The notes: a model not told the origin generated them from the letters alone. DNA of 64,000 nucleotides from DATDAH01 sp963725155 (GCA_963725155.1 CAVRXU010000002.1:372001-436000); one strand, 5' to 3'; counted from the first letter of the stretch, positions 51,641 through 61,056 are shown. Translations and numbers: made by a program.

Positions 51641-53479
51641 TCACGGCGTGACGATGGGGAAGTCGGGGTCGAAGCGGTCGAGGTGGGCCTGGAGGTCGGC
51701 CAGGACGGCGGCATCGCCCTCGACCGGGTCGACGGTGGTGACGCCGACGAGCACGGGGAGCAACTCGGCCTTGGTCAGCTCGTAGCGGGCGTCGGCGACC
51801 CCGTCGTCGGGAGGACCGGCCAACGGCTCGGCCACGACGACCCCGTTGCGGACCGTCACCCGATGGTGGTCGTCGAGGTCGGTGATGTGCCAGTCGATGA
51901 CCGCGGTGAGCCCGTCGGCCGCCGCCCGGGGACCGTCGAGCCGGATGGCCATGGCATCGAAGACCTGGTCCACCGAGAGGGCCGACAGCAGGTCGGTGGC
52001 GATCGCCTGGGGCTGGGCCTGGATCCCCGACCGCAGCTCCAGTGCACCGGTGAGGAAGAAGTTGCGCCACGTGGCGTTCTCCGCCCCCTGACCGAGTCCG
52101 TCGTAGATCTCGGCCAGGAGCGACGTGGCCGTCTCGTTGCTCGGGTCGTCGAAGACGACATGGTTCAGCACCTCGGCCGCCCAGCGCGGGTCGTCGTCGG
52201 CCAGCGCCGTCCGAGCGTGGCCGATGGCGGCGTCGGCCCCACCCATGGCGGCCACGTAGCGAGAGGCGGCGGCGACCGGCGGGTGCGCCCACAGATGGGC
52301 CGGGTTCCCGTCGAACCATCCGAGGTAGCGCTGGTAGATGGCCTTCACGTTGTGGCTCACCGAGCCGTAGTAGCCCCGGAGGTGCCAGGTCGCCTCGAGT
52401 GCCGCGGGCAGCTCGAACCCCTCGGCGATCTCGCTGCCGGTGAGGCCCTGGTTCAGGCGGCGCAGGGTCTGGTCGTGGAGGTAGGCGTAGAGGTCCCGTT
52501 GCAGGGCCAGGAACTCGCGGCCCCGCTGCCGGCCCCAGGTCGGCCAGTGGTGGGAGGCGAAGGTCACCTCGGCCCGGTCGCTGAACAGGGCGATGGCCTC
52601 GGTCAGGTAGCGGGCCCACTCGTGGGGATCCCGGACCAGGGCCCCCCGCAGGGTGACGAGGTTGTGGAGGTTGTGGGTGGCGTTCTCGGCCACGCACAGC
52701 GCGGCGTGGTCGGGGAAGAAGAAGTTCATCTCGGCCGGCGCCTCGGTCCCGGGGGTGAGCTGGAACTCGATGGTCACCCCGTCGAGGACCTCGACCTGGC
52801 CGGTGTGGGTGATGTCCCGGGTCGGGGCGATGAGACCGACCACCCCGTCGGAGGTGGCCTGACCCAGCCCGCAGCCGATCTGGCCGGCCGGGCCCCGATC
52901 CAGGCGTCGGCCGTACATGTAGACCGCCCGGCGGGTCATGGCGGTACCGGCATAGACGTTCTCGGCCACGGCGTGGGCCAGGAACCCCTGGGGGGCGAGG
53001 ATGACGATGTCGCCGCGGTCGACGGCCGCCTGGTCGGCGACGCCCTTGACCCCCCCGAAGTGGTCGATGTGGCTGTGGGTGTAGATGACCGCCCTGACCG
53101 GCCGGTTGCCTCGATGCTCCCGGTAGAGGGCGAGGGCCGCCGCCGCGGTCTCCTTGCAGACGAGCGGGTCGATGACGATCACACCGGTGTCGCCCTCGAC
53201 GACGGTCATGTTCGACAGGTCGAGGCCCCGCACCTGGTAGATGCCCTCGGTCACCTCGAACAGGCCCTGGATGCTGTTCAGCCGAGACTGGCGCCACAAG
53301 CTCGGGTGCGCGGTCGGCGGGCAGTCCTCCTCCAGGAACCCGTAGCTGTCGTTGTCCCAGATCACCTGGCCCGACTCGTCCCGGACGACCCCCGGCTCCA
53401 GCGCGGCGATGAAGCCCCGCTGGGCGTCCTCGAGGTCCTGGGTGTCGTCGAAGGGGAGATCAGTGTGGACATAGGTCAT
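51641..53479 (-). CDS. Alkyl sulfatase / MBL-fold sulfohydrolase (SdsA type)
   Basis: A 612-aa protein. The N-terminal MBL domain has the zinc motif VIYTHSHIDHFGGVKG and further ligand regions around MNFFFPDHAALCVAENATHN and FASHHWPTWG. A dimerisation domain (about 370-480) and an SCP2-like C-terminal domain (LLSALSVDQVFDAMAIRLDG) follow. This is the class III alkylsulfatase architecture that cleaves sulfate from alkyl sulfates such as SDS. No signal peptide is apparent, unlike some secreted homologs. ATG 53479 is the start. Confidence 0.9.
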   Translation of the reverse strand: MTYVHTDLPFDDTQDLEDAQRGFIAALEPGVVRDESGQVIWDNDSYGFLEEDCPPTAHPSLWRQSRLNSIQGLFEVTEGIYQVRGLDLSNMTVVEGDTGVIVIDPLVCKETAAAALALYREHRGNRPVRAVIYTHSHIDHFGGVKGVADQAAVDRGDIVILAPQGFLAHAVAENVYAGTAMTRRAVYMYGRRLDRGPAGQIGCGLGQATSDGVVGLIAPTRDITHTGQVEVLDGVTIEFQLTPGTEAPAEMNFFFPDHAALCVAENATHNLHNLVTLRGALVRDPHEWARYLTEAIALFSDRAEVTFASHHWPTWGRQRGREFLALQRDLYAYLHDQTLRRLNQGLTGSEIAEGFELPAALEATWHLRGYYGSVSHNVKAIYQRYLGWFDGNPAHLWAHPPVAAASRYVAAMGGADAAIGHARTALADDDPRWAAEVLNHVVFDDPSNETATSLLAEIYDGLGQGAENATWRNFFLTGALELRSGIQAQPQAIATDLLSALSVDQVFDAMAIRLDGPRAAADGLTAVIDWHITDLDDHHRVTVRNGVVVAEPLAGPPDDGVADARYELTKAELLPVLVGVTTVDPVEGDAAVLADLQAHLDRFDPDFPIVTP

Positions 53480-53566
53480 GGCCAGATCATGGCTCCGCGT
53501 GGGCATCCCTCGCGCCGCACCCGGCCTTCCTACGCTGCGCCGCGGGCTCCTGGTCCGCCTCGGCGC

Positions 53567-54751
53567 TCAGGCCAGCTGGACCTGCAGCTCCTCGGGTCCG
53601 TGGACGAGGCTGCTCGGGGCGATGACCGGGGCCTCGGCCAGCTCGTAGTCGGGGTGACGGGCCAGCAGCTCCTCGAGGACGATGCGGCCCTCGAGCCGGG
53701 CCAGGGCGGCGCCGAGGCAGAGGTGCTCACCGAAGCCGAAGCCGAGATTGGGCGCGGGAGCCACCCGGGTGGCGTCGAAGGTGCCCGCCGTCGGGCCGAA
53801 CGCGGTCTCGTCCCGGTTGCCGGAGGCGTAGAGCATGACCAGGTAGTCGTCGGCGGCCACCGGTTCGTCGCCGACCGTCGTGTCCGCGACCACCGTGCGG
53901 GCGAACTGGTGGATCGGTGTGACCCAGCGCAGGCACTCCTCGACGGCGGTGGGCACGCCCGCCGGGTCGGCGGCCAGGACCGCCCGCTGGTCGGGGTGCT
54001 CGGCCAGGGCGATGAGCCCACCGGAGAGGAGGTGGCGGGTGGTCTCGTTGCCGGCCACCAGCAGGGTCAACGAGAAGACGACCAGCTCCCCCGGCGTCAT
54101 GGGCCGGCCCTCGACCTTCGCCCCGACGAGGGCCGAGACGAGATCGTCCCCGGGGTCGGCGGCCTTCGCCTTGGCGTGGGCATCCAGGAACATCGACAGC
54201 TCGCCCATCGCCGTGGCGTCCTCGTCGCTCATGTCGGCCATGCCGTCGGTGGCGGCGATGGCGGCGTCGGACCAGCGCCGGAAGTCCGCTCGGTCGGCGT
54301 CGGGGACACCCAGGAGCTCGGCGATGGCCAGGACGGGCAACGGTGCACAGAGACGGTCGACGAGGTCGACGGGCTCGCCGGACGGGAGCTGCTCGATGAG
54401 GCGCACGGTCAGCTCCCGGATCCGCTCCTCCATGGGCGAGACGGCCCGGGGCGTGAACCTGCGGTTCAGCACCCGACGCCACTCGCCGTGGCTGGGCGGG
54501 TCCATGTGCAGGATGGAGCCGACGATGGGGCGGCCGTCCCGGATCGGGTCGTTGGCCAGCACGCCACGGCCGTTGACGAACCGCTCCGGTGACCGGCTGA
54601 CCTCCCGAATGTCCTCGTAGCGGCTGAGCACCTTCAGGCCGGGCGCGACCTCGTGGACCGGTGCCTCAGCCCGCAGGCGGGCCGTGAGCTCGTGGAAGTC
54701 CGGACGGACGCGGAAGCTCGGCTGGCGGGGGTCGAAATCAGCGATGGTCAC
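53567..54751 (-). CDS. Cytochrome P450
   Basis: A 394-aa soluble P450. The I-helix oxygen motif is LLVAGNETTRHLL, the ExxR motif is VEECLRWVTP, and the heme loop is FGFGEHLCLGAALARLEGR with the Cys thiolate. Length and layout fit CYP families of actinobacterial lipid and terpene degradation. The substrate is unknown. The GTG start overlaps the stop of the upstream APH-like gene (GTGA). No ferredoxin gene is adjacent. Confidence 0.93.
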   Translation of the reverse strand: MTIADFDPRQPSFRVRPDFHELTARLRAEAPVHEVAPGLKVLSRYEDIREVSRSPERFVNGRGVLANDPIRDGRPIVGSILHMDPPSHGEWRRVLNRRFTPRAVSPMEERIRELTVRLIEQLPSGEPVDLVDRLCAPLPVLAIAELLGVPDADRADFRRWSDAAIAATDGMADMSDEDATAMGELSMFLDAHAKAKAADPGDDLVSALVGAKVEGRPMTPGELVVFSLTLLVAGNETTRHLLSGGLIALAEHPDQRAVLAADPAGVPTAVEECLRWVTPIHQFARTVVADTTVGDEPVAADDYLVMLYASGNRDETAFGPTAGTFDATRVAPAPNLGFGFGEHLCLGAALARLEGRIVLEELLARHPDYELAEAPVIAPSSLVHGPEELQVQLA

Positions 54752-55755
54752 GTCGTCACCACGATGCGACGGGCCAGGTGGTCGAGCACGGGGTTGTCGT
54801 CCAACGGCATCCGGAGGCGGACCCCCGCTCGCTGCTGGAGTCGGCCGATGCGGGTGAGGACGGCGGCGCTGCGGAGGAGGGCGAAGGTCTCGAACCAGGC
54901 CAGGTCCTGGAGCGGGCGGCCCGAGCCGGCCTCGTAGCGGGCCTGCAGGGCGGCGATGGACGGGAACCCGGCGCCCCGGCCGCCGGCCAGGTCGTCCTGC
55001 ATCGCCTCGAGGGCCCACCACCAGGCCAGGTCGTGTTCGGGAGCGCCGACCGTGGCCATCTCCCAGTCGAGCACGGCGGCGATGGCGCCGTCGTCGGTGA
55101 AGACCACGTTGCCGAGCCGGACGTCGCCCCAGAGCATCCCTGCCGGCGGCTCGGTTGCGGGCCGGTGCTCGGCGCACCAGGCCAGGGCCCGGGTCAGGGC
55201 TGAGATCGGCTCGTCGCCGTCAGCCGACCAGGCGAGGTAGTCGTTCCACCACGTCAGCTCGTCGCTGACCGTGCGGTGGGGGAGTTCCGCTTCGGGCGGC
55301 GGCTCCTGGCCGTGCAGGGCGATGAGGGCGTCGACCACACCTTCGTAGAGCGCGGCCTGCCGGTTCACGGAGAGCGTCCCGATCCAGGGATCGAAGGCGG
55401 GCATCTCTCCCGGCACGTGGCCGTCGACGAGGGGCATGACGAGGAAGGCGTCGTCCAGGACGCCCTCGATCACCTCGGCGGGGAAAGGCGCCGGCACCCC
55501 CCGCTCCCGGGCGAGGTGCTGGGCGCGGCCCTGGAGGCTGAGGTCGTAGGTGGGGAAGATGCCGTCGCCGGCGGGCCCGAGCCGAACGGCGAAGCCCTCC
55601 GCGTGGCCGTCGATCCGGGCCCGGACCAACACGGTCTCGCTCGACCAGCCGTCGGTGGGGCGCTCGACCCCGTCGACGGTGACCTCGGCCGTCCGTTGGC
55701 CGGCCAGCCAGGCCACGAACCCGGCGACCAAGCTGTCGAGGTCTCGTTGCACCAT
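54748..55755 (-). CDS. Aminoglycoside-phosphotransferase-like (APH) kinase family protein
   Basis: A 335-aa APH-fold protein (ATG 55755; GTG 55764 is an alternative). The Brenner-type catalytic loop reads MLWGDVRLGNVVF: the Asp and Asn are kept but Trp replaces the usual His. The metal-binding motif is VLDWEMATVGAPEHDLAWW. This variant is the group found next to acyl-CoA dehydrogenases and P450s, probably phosphorylating a metabolite or acting on CoA-linked compounds rather than conferring antibiotic resistance. It is coupled to the P450 gene. Confidence 0.85.
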   Translation of the reverse strand: MVQRDLDSLVAGFVAWLAGQRTAEVTVDGVERPTDGWSSETVLVRARIDGHAEGFAVRLGPAGDGIFPTYDLSLQGRAQHLARERGVPAPFPAEVIEGVLDDAFLVMPLVDGHVPGEMPAFDPWIGTLSVNRQAALYEGVVDALIALHGQEPPPEAELPHRTVSDELTWWNDYLAWSADGDEPISALTRALAWCAEHRPATEPPAGMLWGDVRLGNVVFTDDGAIAAVLDWEMATVGAPEHDLAWWWALEAMQDDLAGGRGAGFPSIAALQARYEAGSGRPLQDLAWFETFALLRSAAVLTRIGRLQQRAGVRLRMPLDDNPVLDHLARRIVVTT

Positions 55756-55849
55756 CAGCGCCACTCGTTCATGGTGGCACGGTGCCCGAGCCCGGCTGGA
55801 CGGCGACCGGCTGACGGACCGGGGTCGGGACCGCTCCTAGGGTGCCGTC

Positions 55850-57010
55850 ATGTCACTCGGACCGCTGGTGCCCGCCGATGAGACGTTCCACCACCAGATC
55901 ACCGACACGTTTGCCACCGTCGGCCAGTCCGATCGGTCCTGGACGGAGAAGATCTGCGCCCAGGCCGCGGCCCGCGACGGCTCGGTCCAGGTCCACCTGG
56001 GGATGGGCAAGTACACGAACCGGGGTGTCCTCGACGCCTACGCCGGGGTCTCCCGCGGCATCGAGCAGTGGACGGTGCGGGCCAGTCGGCCCCTGGCCCC
56101 CGACCCGGGCGGAACAGCCGTCGGGCCGATCCGCTACGAGGTCCTCGAGCCCCTCCAGTCTGTCCGGTTCGCCCTGGACGCCAACGACGTGGTGCCGGTC
56201 GCCTTCGAGTGGACCTTCGACGGGGTCGTCCCCGCGGCGCTCGAGAATCGCGAGGTGCACCGGGGTCCCGACGGCTTCCGGGTCGACGCCGACATCGTCC
56301 GCTATCACCACACCGGCGTGGCCCACGGCTGGGTCGAGGTCGACGGTGAGCGCACGGCCATCGAACCGACCAGCTGGTTCTCCACCCGGGACCACTCCTG
56401 GGGGGTGCGTTACATGGTCGGGGCCCCGGTCGCCGACGCCCCGACCCGGGGCGAGGTCCCCGGCGTGGCCTCACTGATCATCTGGTCACCGATGCTCTGC
56501 CAGACCGACGACAGCGAGCCCTACGCCCTCCATGTCTTCCACCAGCAGCATGCGGTGGGCGACTTCCGGCAGGTCACGACCCAGGGCGGGGTCGAGCACC
56601 CCGACGGTCGCCGGGAGCCCTTCGTCGCCATCGTCCCCGAGCTGGCGTTCGACCCCGTCAACCGGCGGCTGAGGGGCGGGGTGCTGCACTGCACGACCGC
56701 GGCCGGCGGCGAACGCCCGCTGACGATCACGGCGCTGGACGAGACCGGCTTCCATCTGGGTGCCGGCCTGTACTTCGGGTTCGACGACCAATGGCACGGT
56801 CAGTTCAGGGGGCGGAGCCTCCACCTCGACGGCGAGCACATCGCCGACTGCACGACGGTCGAGGCCGCCCGTCGCCTGCACCAACTGCGGGACACCGTCA
56901 TCCGGGTCGACGATCCGGTGGACGGGGGCACAGGGTGGGGCAACGCCCAGACAATGGCCACCGGCCCCCATCCGGACCTCGGCCTCACCGAGGAGACGTC
57001 CTTCGTCTGA
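55850..57010 (+). CDS. Conserved protein, DUF7064/CrtC-like beta-barrel type
   Basis: A 386-aa soluble protein rich in beta strands. Distinctive pieces are VRFALDANDVVPVAFEWTFD, SWFSTRDHSWGVRYMVG, and near the C-terminus GQFRGRSLHLDGEHIADC. RDHSWG is the hallmark of actinobacterial proteins related to hydroxyneurosporene synthase-like lipocalin folds that occur in steroid and terpene loci. The activity is unknown. It is divergent from the P450-APH operon across about 95 bp and may belong to the same pathway. Confidence 0.65.
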   Translation: MSLGPLVPADETFHHQITDTFATVGQSDRSWTEKICAQAAARDGSVQVHLGMGKYTNRGVLDAYAGVSRGIEQWTVRASRPLAPDPGGTAVGPIRYEVLEPLQSVRFALDANDVVPVAFEWTFDGVVPAALENREVHRGPDGFRVDADIVRYHHTGVAHGWVEVDGERTAIEPTSWFSTRDHSWGVRYMVGAPVADAPTRGEVPGVASLIIWSPMLCQTDDSEPYALHVFHQQHAVGDFRQVTTQGGVEHPDGRREPFVAIVPELAFDPVNRRLRGGVLHCTTAAGGERPLTITALDETGFHLGAGLYFGFDDQWHGQFRGRSLHLDGEHIADCTTVEAARRLHQLRDTVIRVDDPVDGGTGWGNAQTMATGPHPDLGLTEETSFV

Positions 57011-57028
57011 GTCGATCGAAAGCCGCGG

Positions 57029-57454
57029 TCAGCGGACCTCGTGGAAGTCGTAGACCAGGGTGCTGCCGTCGGTCTTGCCCTTGGCGACGGCTTGCACACC
57101 GTTGAGCCAGGCGTAGCGCTCGTCGCCGGTCTGGAACAGGGGGGCGGCGACGACAGTCTGGTCGGCCAGGTTCAGCCGGCCGGCGTACTGCAGGTAGATC
57201 AGCGCCCCGTCATCGGTCTCGAGCAGGATCCGCACGTCGATGGCCACGGTGCCGTCGGGCCCGATCGTCAGCCAGTCGGCGTTGGCGCTGCCCTTGGCGT
57301 CGGCCTTCAGGCGCTCGCCCTCGAAGTGGGCTGAAGCCAACTCGGCGATGACGAACGTGCCCCCCGGGGTCCCGGGGAGCACCATCGGGTCGCGCAGCCC
57401 GATGGTCATGCGGCCCAGCGGGACCAGCTCGATGGGCTCGGGTTCGGGGCTCAT
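57029..57454 (-). CDS. DUF3237 domain protein
   Basis: A 141-aa beta-barrel protein. It shows GGTFVIAELASAHFEGERL, AKGSANADWLTIGPDG, DVRILLETDDGALIYLQYAG and the C-terminal WLNGVQAVAKGK that define DUF3237. Members are common beside P450s and steroid/aromatic catabolic genes; no enzymatic role is established to my knowledge. Confidence 0.85.
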   Translation of the reverse strand: MSPEPEPIELVPLGRMTIGLRDPMVLPGTPGGTFVIAELASAHFEGERLKADAKGSANADWLTIGPDGTVAIDVRILLETDDGALIYLQYAGRLNLADQTVVAAPLFQTGDERYAWLNGVQAVAKGKTDGSTLVYDFHEVR

Positions 57455-57522
57455 GGTCGGGTCACGTTAGGCGCTGGGCCCCACCCGCCCTGCCCGGCGT
57501 CGGCGGTCCCTACCCTGAGGGC

Positions 57523-58302
57523 GTGCCCGAGGGCGACACCATCCACCGGGTGGCCGATCGGCTCCGTCCCGCGCTGGCCGGTCAGGCGCTGGAGCGCTTC
57601 GAGGCGCCGCGTGCCGTCGGCCCCCGGCCCGCGTTGGGCTCGGCGATCACCGTGGTCGAGGCCAAGGGCAAGCACCTGCTGATCCATTTCTCAGACGGCG
57701 TGACGCTCCACACCCACCTGCGGATGACCGGCACCTGGCACCTCTACCGCTCGGGGAGCCGGTGGCGCCTCCCCGCTCACCTGGCGCGGGCCGTGGTCGG
57801 GGTTGCCGACTGGGAGGCGGTCTGCTTCAAGGCCCCGGTCGTCGACCTGTACCGCCAGCCGCCGGCCCACCTGCCCCAGCCTCTCGACCACTTGGGCCCG
57901 GACCTCTGTCTGGAGGATCCTCCGGTCGACGACGTACTGGCTCGGATGGCGGCCCGGGCCGATGCCGACAGTGAGATCGCACCGCTGCTCCTCGACCAGC
58001 AGGTGGCGGCCGGCATCGGCAACGTCTTCAAGAGTGAGGTGTTGTGGGCGTGCCGGGTCAGCCCCTTCGCCCGGGTCCAGGACCTCGACGTCGAGACCCG
58101 CGGTCGCCTCGTGACCGTGGCCGCCCGCCAGCTCCGGGCCAACGTCACCTCACCCGGCGAACGTTCGACCCTGCCCGGTGGCGGCCTCGCCGTGTACGGG
58201 CGCTTCGGACAGCCGTGCCCCCGGTGCGGAACGCCCGTCCAACGTCGACTCCAGGGCGAGGATCCCCGAGTGACCTACTGGTGCCCCCGGTGCCAACCGT
58301 GA
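57523..58302 (+). CDS. nei: Endonuclease VIII / formamidopyrimidine-DNA glycosylase family
   Basis: A 259-aa DNA glycosylase-lyase. The N-terminal PEGDTIHRVA supplies the Pro nucleophile after Met removal and the catalytic Glu. The middle has the H2TH region LDQQVAAGIGNVFKSEVLW, and the C-terminus is a zinc finger CPRCG...CPRC with 18 residues between. GRFGQPCPRCG also matches Nei. It removes oxidised bases, mostly pyrimidines. The stop overlaps the ndh start (GTGA). Confidence 0.9.
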   Translation: MPEGDTIHRVADRLRPALAGQALERFEAPRAVGPRPALGSAITVVEAKGKHLLIHFSDGVTLHTHLRMTGTWHLYRSGSRWRLPAHLARAVVGVADWEAVCFKAPVVDLYRQPPAHLPQPLDHLGPDLCLEDPPVDDVLARMAARADADSEIAPLLLDQQVAAGIGNVFKSEVLWACRVSPFARVQDLDVETRGRLVTVAARQLRANVTSPGERSTLPGGGLAVYGRFGQPCPRCGTPVQRRLQGEDPRVTYWCPRCQP

Positions 58303-59558
58303 GGGTGGCCGTCATCGGGGCCGGGTTCGGTGGGCTGAACGCGGCCCGGGCGTTGAAGGGGGCCGATGTGGATGTCACCCTCATCGACCGGAACAACTTC
58401 CACACCTTCCAGCCCTTGCTCTACCAGGTGGCCACGGCCGGCCTGAACGCCGCCGATGTCGCCCATCCCGTCCGTGGCGTCTTCTGGAAGCAGGCCAACG
58501 TGGCCTTCCGCCACGCCGCGGTCACTGGGGTGGACTGGGACGAGCAGCTGGTGGAGGTCGACGACGGCGAGCCCATCCCCTACGACGGCCTGATCCTGGC
58601 CGCCGGCGCCGGGACCAACTTCTTCGGGGTGCCGGGGGCGGCTGAGCACAGCCTGCCCCTGTACTCCCTGGCCGACGCGTTGACCCTGCGCAACCACCTG
58701 CTGTCCCGGGTCGAGTGGGCTCACGCCCATCCCGACGAGGCCGATGCGGCCCTGACCTGGGTCATCGTCGGTGGCGGGCCGACGGGGGTCGAGTTGGCGG
58801 GGGCGCTGGCCGAGCTGGTCCACCACGTCCTGCGCAAGGACTTCCCCGACCTGGACCTCGAACGCCGGTCCCGGATCGTCCTGGTGGAGCTGGCCGACCG
58901 CCTGCTCACGCCGTTCGTTCCGAAGCTGAGCGCCAACGCCGGTCACACCCTCGAGAAGCGCGGTGTCGAGGTCCGTCTCGAACAACAGGTCGAATCGGTG
59001 GCGGAGGACGCCGTGACCCTGGCCGGTGGGGAGCGCATCCCGACCGAGACGGTGGTGTGGGCGGCCGGCGTGAAGGCCAACGCCCTCGTCCAGCGCCTCG
59101 GGCTGCCCCTGGGACCCGGCGGGCGCATCGTGGTCGAGCCCACCCTCGGCGTGCCCGGCCATCCCAACGTCTACGCCGTCGGTGACGTCGCCGTGATCCC
59201 CGGTGAGGACGGCCGACCGCTGCCGGGAGTCGCTCAGGTGGCGATGCAGTCGGGCCGGCACGCCGCCCGACAGCTCACCAGGACCTTCGGCCGGGCCGGC
59301 GCCCCGGAACCCTTCCACTACAAGGACAAGGGGATCATGGCCACCATCGGCCGCCGGGCGGCGGTGGCCCAGTTCCCGAACGGGTTCACCCTGCGGGGGA
59401 CGCTGGGCTGGTGGTCCTGGCTCGGACTGCACCTCGTCTACCTGATCGGCTTCCGCAACCGCCTCTCGGTGCTGGTCAACTGGACGTGGAACTACTTCAC
59501 CTGGGACCGCGGGCCGAGGCTCATCCTCTGGGCCGACCGCCCGCGCCGTCGGCAGTAA
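58299..59558 (+). CDS. ndh: Type II NADH:quinone dehydrogenase
   Basis: A 419-aa flavoprotein. The FAD motif is VAVIGAGFGGLNAARAL, the NADH motif is WVIVGGGPTGVELAGAL, and the quinone-site segments are VVWAAGVKAN, VYAVGDVAVIPGE and AQVAMQSGRHAARQL. The C-terminal WWSWLGLHLVYLIGFRNR forms the membrane anchor. It transfers electrons from NADH to menaquinone without pumping protons. GTG 58299 overlaps the nei stop; GTG 58290 is an alternative. Confidence 0.92.
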   Translation: MRVAVIGAGFGGLNAARALKGADVDVTLIDRNNFHTFQPLLYQVATAGLNAADVAHPVRGVFWKQANVAFRHAAVTGVDWDEQLVEVDDGEPIPYDGLILAAGAGTNFFGVPGAAEHSLPLYSLADALTLRNHLLSRVEWAHAHPDEADAALTWVIVGGGPTGVELAGALAELVHHVLRKDFPDLDLERRSRIVLVELADRLLTPFVPKLSANAGHTLEKRGVEVRLEQQVESVAEDAVTLAGGERIPTETVVWAAGVKANALVQRLGLPLGPGGRIVVEPTLGVPGHPNVYAVGDVAVIPGEDGRPLPGVAQVAMQSGRHAARQLTRTFGRAGAPEPFHYKDKGIMATIGRRAAVAQFPNGFTLRGTLGWWSWLGLHLVYLIGFRNRLSVLVNWTWNYFTWDRGPRLILWADRPRRRQ

Positions 59559-59567
59559 CGTCCCGCC

Positions 59568-59951
59568 GTGCCCGACGCCGACCAGATCCGAGCCACTGTC
59601 CAGCGCTACACCGAGGTGTTCAGCGCCGGCGACAAGGACGCCTACGTGGGCCTGTTCGCCGACGACGCCACCTTGGAGGATCCCGTCGGGGGCGAGGTCC
59701 ACCGGGGAACCGAGGCCATCAGCGCGTTCTGGGACATGACCCGCCAGATGACACCCGAGATCGAGCTCACCGTCACCGGACCGGTGCGGGTGGCGGGCGC
59801 CAACGCGGCCTTCCCCGGCGAGGCCCGGCCGCTCCTCGGTGAGGACCGGATGATGGTGCCCGTGATCGACGTGCTCGCCTTCGATGACGCCGGGAAGATC
59901 ACCCAGCTCCGGGCCTTCTGGGACTTCGCCGACCTCCGTCCCGCGGGCTAG
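59568..59951 (+). CDS. SnoaL/ketosteroid-isomerase-like protein
   Basis: A 127-aa NTF2-fold protein. FADDATLEDPVGGEVHRG contains the catalytic-type Asp and the loop seen in ketosteroid isomerases, and a late Asp lies in FWDFADLRP. It may isomerise a small hydrophobic ketone or be a structural NTF2 member. It begins nine bases after ndh; the following DUF3052 gene starts after four bases, so all may be one transcript from nei onwards. Confidence 0.85.
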   Translation: MPDADQIRATVQRYTEVFSAGDKDAYVGLFADDATLEDPVGGEVHRGTEAISAFWDMTRQMTPEIELTVTGPVRVAGANAAFPGEARPLLGEDRMMVPVIDVLAFDDAGKITQLRAFWDFADLRPAG

Positions 59952-59955
59952 CGCC

Positions 59956-60375
59956 GTGGCGGCCGGTTACTCGGGCACGCCGCTGGCCCAGAAGCTGGGG
60001 ATCAAGCCGGGCCACTCGGTGGCCCTGCTGAAGGCGCCCGACGGGTTCGAGGCCACCCTCGTCGGCCTGCCTGACGGCGTCGCCATCCGAACCGCCGCCA
60101 GGGGGACCAACGACGTGCTGGTCAGCTTCCACACCCGTCGGGCGGACTTCGAGCAGCGCCTCCCGATCCTGGTCGCCGCCATGGACGTCGACGGTGGGCT
60201 TTGGATCGCCTGGCCCAAGAAGGTCTCGGGGGTACCGACCGACATCACCGAGGACACTGTTCGGGAGGTGGCCCTGCCCATGGGCCTGGTGGACAACAAG
60301 GTCTGCGCCATCGATGACACCTGGTCCGGGCTCCGCGTCGTCTGGCGCCGCGAGCTCCGGGATGGGATGCGCTGA
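59956..60375 (+). CDS. DUF3052 family protein
   Basis: A 139-aa protein. AAGYSGTPLAQKLGIKPGHS, VLVSFHTRRADFEQRLP and GLWIAWPKKVSGVPTDITED are the DUF3052 hallmarks; the C-terminus has NKVCAIDDTWSGLRVVWRR. Function is unknown. GTG 59956 is the start. Confidence 0.88.
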   Translation: MAAGYSGTPLAQKLGIKPGHSVALLKAPDGFEATLVGLPDGVAIRTAARGTNDVLVSFHTRRADFEQRLPILVAAMDVDGGLWIAWPKKVSGVPTDITEDTVREVALPMGLVDNKVCAIDDTWSGLRVVWRRELRDGMR

Positions 60376-60384
60376 GCGGAGGCG

Positions 60385-60404
60385 CTGATCGCGGAAGCGA
60401 TCAG
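60385..60404. terminator. Bidirectional hairpin terminator
   Basis: A perfect 8-bp stem CTGATCGC/GCGATCAG with a GGAA tetraloop lies in the 39-bp gap between the converging DUF3052 and LuxR-type genes. Confidence 0.55.
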
Positions 60405-60414
60405 AACGGCCGGG

Positions 60415-61056
60415 TCAGGCGGCGACGAGGGTCTGCTGAACGGTGGCCGGGACCGGGGCCGGCGCGGGGACCGTCGTGGGGACGGTGGCCGGGCGGCGGT
60501 AGCGCTGGTGGAGGCGGGAGAGGGCGGCGCCGGCGTGGCGACCGACGACCCGGGGAGTCGTGTCCAGGTGCTCGGCGATCTCTTCGGGGGAGGAGCCGTC
60601 GGCCAGGAGGCGGAGGACCATGCGCTCCGCCGCCGTCATGCGGTCAGGGGTGGGCGCGGAGCCGGCCGCGGGCTCGGTGGCGCTGTCGAGCTCCCGCAGG
60701 ACCCAGGCGGCGTGGCGAGCAGGCAGCCGGGCCTCGCCCCGGGCCGCGGCCTCGGCGGCCTCGTGCAGCTCGCCCGGCCCGGCGTCGGAATCGATGCAAC
60801 CCCACGCGCCGACCCGCAGCGCCTGGTAGCTGTGAGCGGCCTGGTCGGCCGGAGCCTGGATGAGGACCCGGCTCACCGGGGAGCGGTCGGCGACCTCCCG
60901 GCAGACTCGCAGCGGGTGGATGGGACCCACCGCCAAGGTGACCACGATGACGTCGGGGACCTCGTCCAGGATCTGGGCCAGGGTGCCGAGGCAGTCGGTC
61001 GACTCGACCATGCGGAGGTCGAGCTGGTCCACCTGGGTGCGCTCCGTGATTGCCAT
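60415..61056 (-). CDS. LuxR-type DNA-binding protein with degenerate receiver-like domain
   Basis: A 213-aa protein. Residues about 10-115 resemble a receiver fold (DVIVVTLAVGPIHPLRVCRE, VLIQAPADQAAHSYQALRVG) but the acidic pocket and phosphoacceptor Asp are not clear; Thr follows VIVV. A LuxR/GerE-like HTH is at about 140-195 (MTAAERMVLRLLADGSSPEE, then HLDTTPRVVGRHAGAALSRLH). The tail is Pro/Val-rich. It probably binds DNA without classical phosphorylation. The 336 bp upstream contain a six-unit dyad array (61101-61383) that may be its own or another regulator's operator. Confidence 0.8.
   Translation of the reverse strand: MAITERTQVDQLDLRMVESTDCLGTLAQILDEVPDVIVVTLAVGPIHPLRVCREVADRSPVSRVLIQAPADQAAHSYQALRVGAWGCIDSDAGPGELHEAAEAAARGEARLPARHAAWVLRELDSATEPAAGSAPTPDRMTAAERMVLRLLADGSSPEEIAEHLDTTPRVVGRHAGAALSRLHQRYRRPATVPTTVPAPAPVPATVQQTLVAA

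Noticed and set aside
54748..55755. Aminoglycoside resistance gene
   Set aside because: The APH fold is that of the acyl-CoA/P450-associated subgroup with Trp in the Brenner loop; context is catabolic, not resistance.
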